In this document: piece after piece, positions 31,858-32,075 of the stretch
Position numbering within the stretch: position 1 is the stretch's first letter
How the letters are laid out: each line of letters starts with the position of its first letter
Assembly: GCA_017453045.1 (NCBI GenBank)
Contig: JAFTKX010000042.1
Coordinates: forward strand, 1 to 32,075
Direction of reading: 5' to 3'
From: Clostridia bacterium
Lineage (GTDB): Bacteria; Bacillota; Clostridia; Christensenellales; Borkfalkiaceae
Length of the DNA stretch: 32,075 bases
The notes under the pieces: generated by a model
The model's database searches: none
What the model was told of the DNA's origin: nothing
Seen by the model: only the letters and a program-made list of their open reading frames with translations
Position numbers and translations under genes: made by a program

Positions 31858-32075
31858 ATGTTATTTAAATTTAATTTATATAGTAAAAAGAATTATACCT
31901 AAAGAGTTTTGTAACAGTTCAAAGGCTTTCTATAACGGGGTAAATCTTTTTCCAAACGAAAAGGAGCGGTCTAACAACCACCCCTTTTCCTTGGATAAAA
32001 AAAGAATTATCCCTAAAGAGTTTTGCAATAGTTCAAAGTTTAGGAGTAGCGGGGTAAGTCTTTTCCCAAACGAAA
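31858..32075 (+). pseudogene. Possible repeat-protein frame with a poly-A frameshift (partial)
   Basis: An ATG at 31858 opens MLFKFNLYSKK and stops after 14 codons. If the A5 run at 31885-31889 had seven A, as at the start of the second repeat, the frame would continue through both repeats to the window edge. The repeated peptide is RIIPKEFCNSSK then a variable four residues, then GV-LFPNE. Four isolated base differences between the copies are synonymous in this frame and one is not. No ribosome-binding site is seen at a normal distance. I do not recognise the protein. It could also be a non-coding dispersed repeat that happens to be open, so confidence is low. Confidence 0.3.
31885..32075 (+). 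repeat. 114-bp tandem repeat, two copies, running off the window
   Basis: The segment 31885-31961 recurs at 31999-32075 with a period of 114 bp, which is 38 codons. About 77 bp are conserved, apart from a variable block of some 10 bp, and 37 bp separate them. That spacer holds an imperfect inverted repeat (AAAAGGAGCGGT with ACCACCCCTTTT, two mismatches). The repeat length is too great for CRISPR. The array continues beyond the window. Confidence 0.85.

Noticed and set aside
31885..32075. CRISPR array
   Set aside because: The repeated part is about 77 bp with internal variation and a single 37-bp gap, and no cas genes are nearby. The period of 38 codons fits a coding or other tandem repeat better.

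Overview
The window looks like a chromosomal segment of an anaerobic, low-GC Clostridia-type bacterium (Bacillota). The reasons are a trimeric NAD(H)-linked [FeFe]-hydrogenase operon, a GGGtGRT/NifU-like gene pair, strong Shine-Dalgarno sites, sigma-A promoters close to TTGACA-17-TATAAT, and Rho-independent terminators at most gene ends. I cannot place it to genus. It is mostly core chromosome with small accessory patches at both ends and around 21.8-23.0 kb.

Layout. 1-3.2 kb: the 3' end of an unrecognised gene, then a reading frame joining a truncated RdRP-like protein in frame to a complete Bcp-type peroxiredoxin, then a MATE transporter. 3.4-4.5 kb (minus): a CrtC/AttH lipocalin-fold protein. 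4.6-4.9 kb: an isolated 57-residue small protein with a perfect consensus promoter and its own terminator. 5.0-8.8 kb: a methyltransferase with a probably leaderless mRNA, then an intracellular GH78 alpha-L-rhamnosidase. 9.0-9.7 kb: an unknown multi-pass membrane protein. 9.7-12.5 kb (minus): rqcP-ispDF-radA. 12.6-20.6 kb: rpoB-rpoC with their own promoter. 20.7-21.8 kb: a tyrosine-phosphatase-like protein. 21.9-23.0 kb: two small XRE repressors and a SLOG-type protein with visible operator-like repeats. 23.2-27.4 kb: hydC-hydB-hydA. 27.5-29.3 kb (minus): GGGtGRT protein and NifU-like protein. 29.4-30.7 kb: tyrS. 30.7-31.7 kb: DUF2752 and TM2 membrane proteins divergent from an XRE regulator, with palindromic operators. 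31.8 kb to the end: a 114-bp tandem repeat that behaves like a protein-coding repeat of 38 codons.

How the parts relate. The hydrogenase genes would couple NAD(P)H and ferredoxin to hydrogen. The neighbouring GGGtGRT/NifU-like pair has its own promoter and may belong to Fe-S biology, but that is inference from position. The information-processing block (rpoBC, radA, rqcP, tyrS) is housekeeping. The parts most worth follow-up are the RdRP-like/peroxiredoxin fusion, the strongly promoted 57-aa protein, the compact XRE-operator modules, the serine in the hydrogenase L1 motif, and the coding-like 38-codon repeat with an apparent poly-A frameshift at its start.
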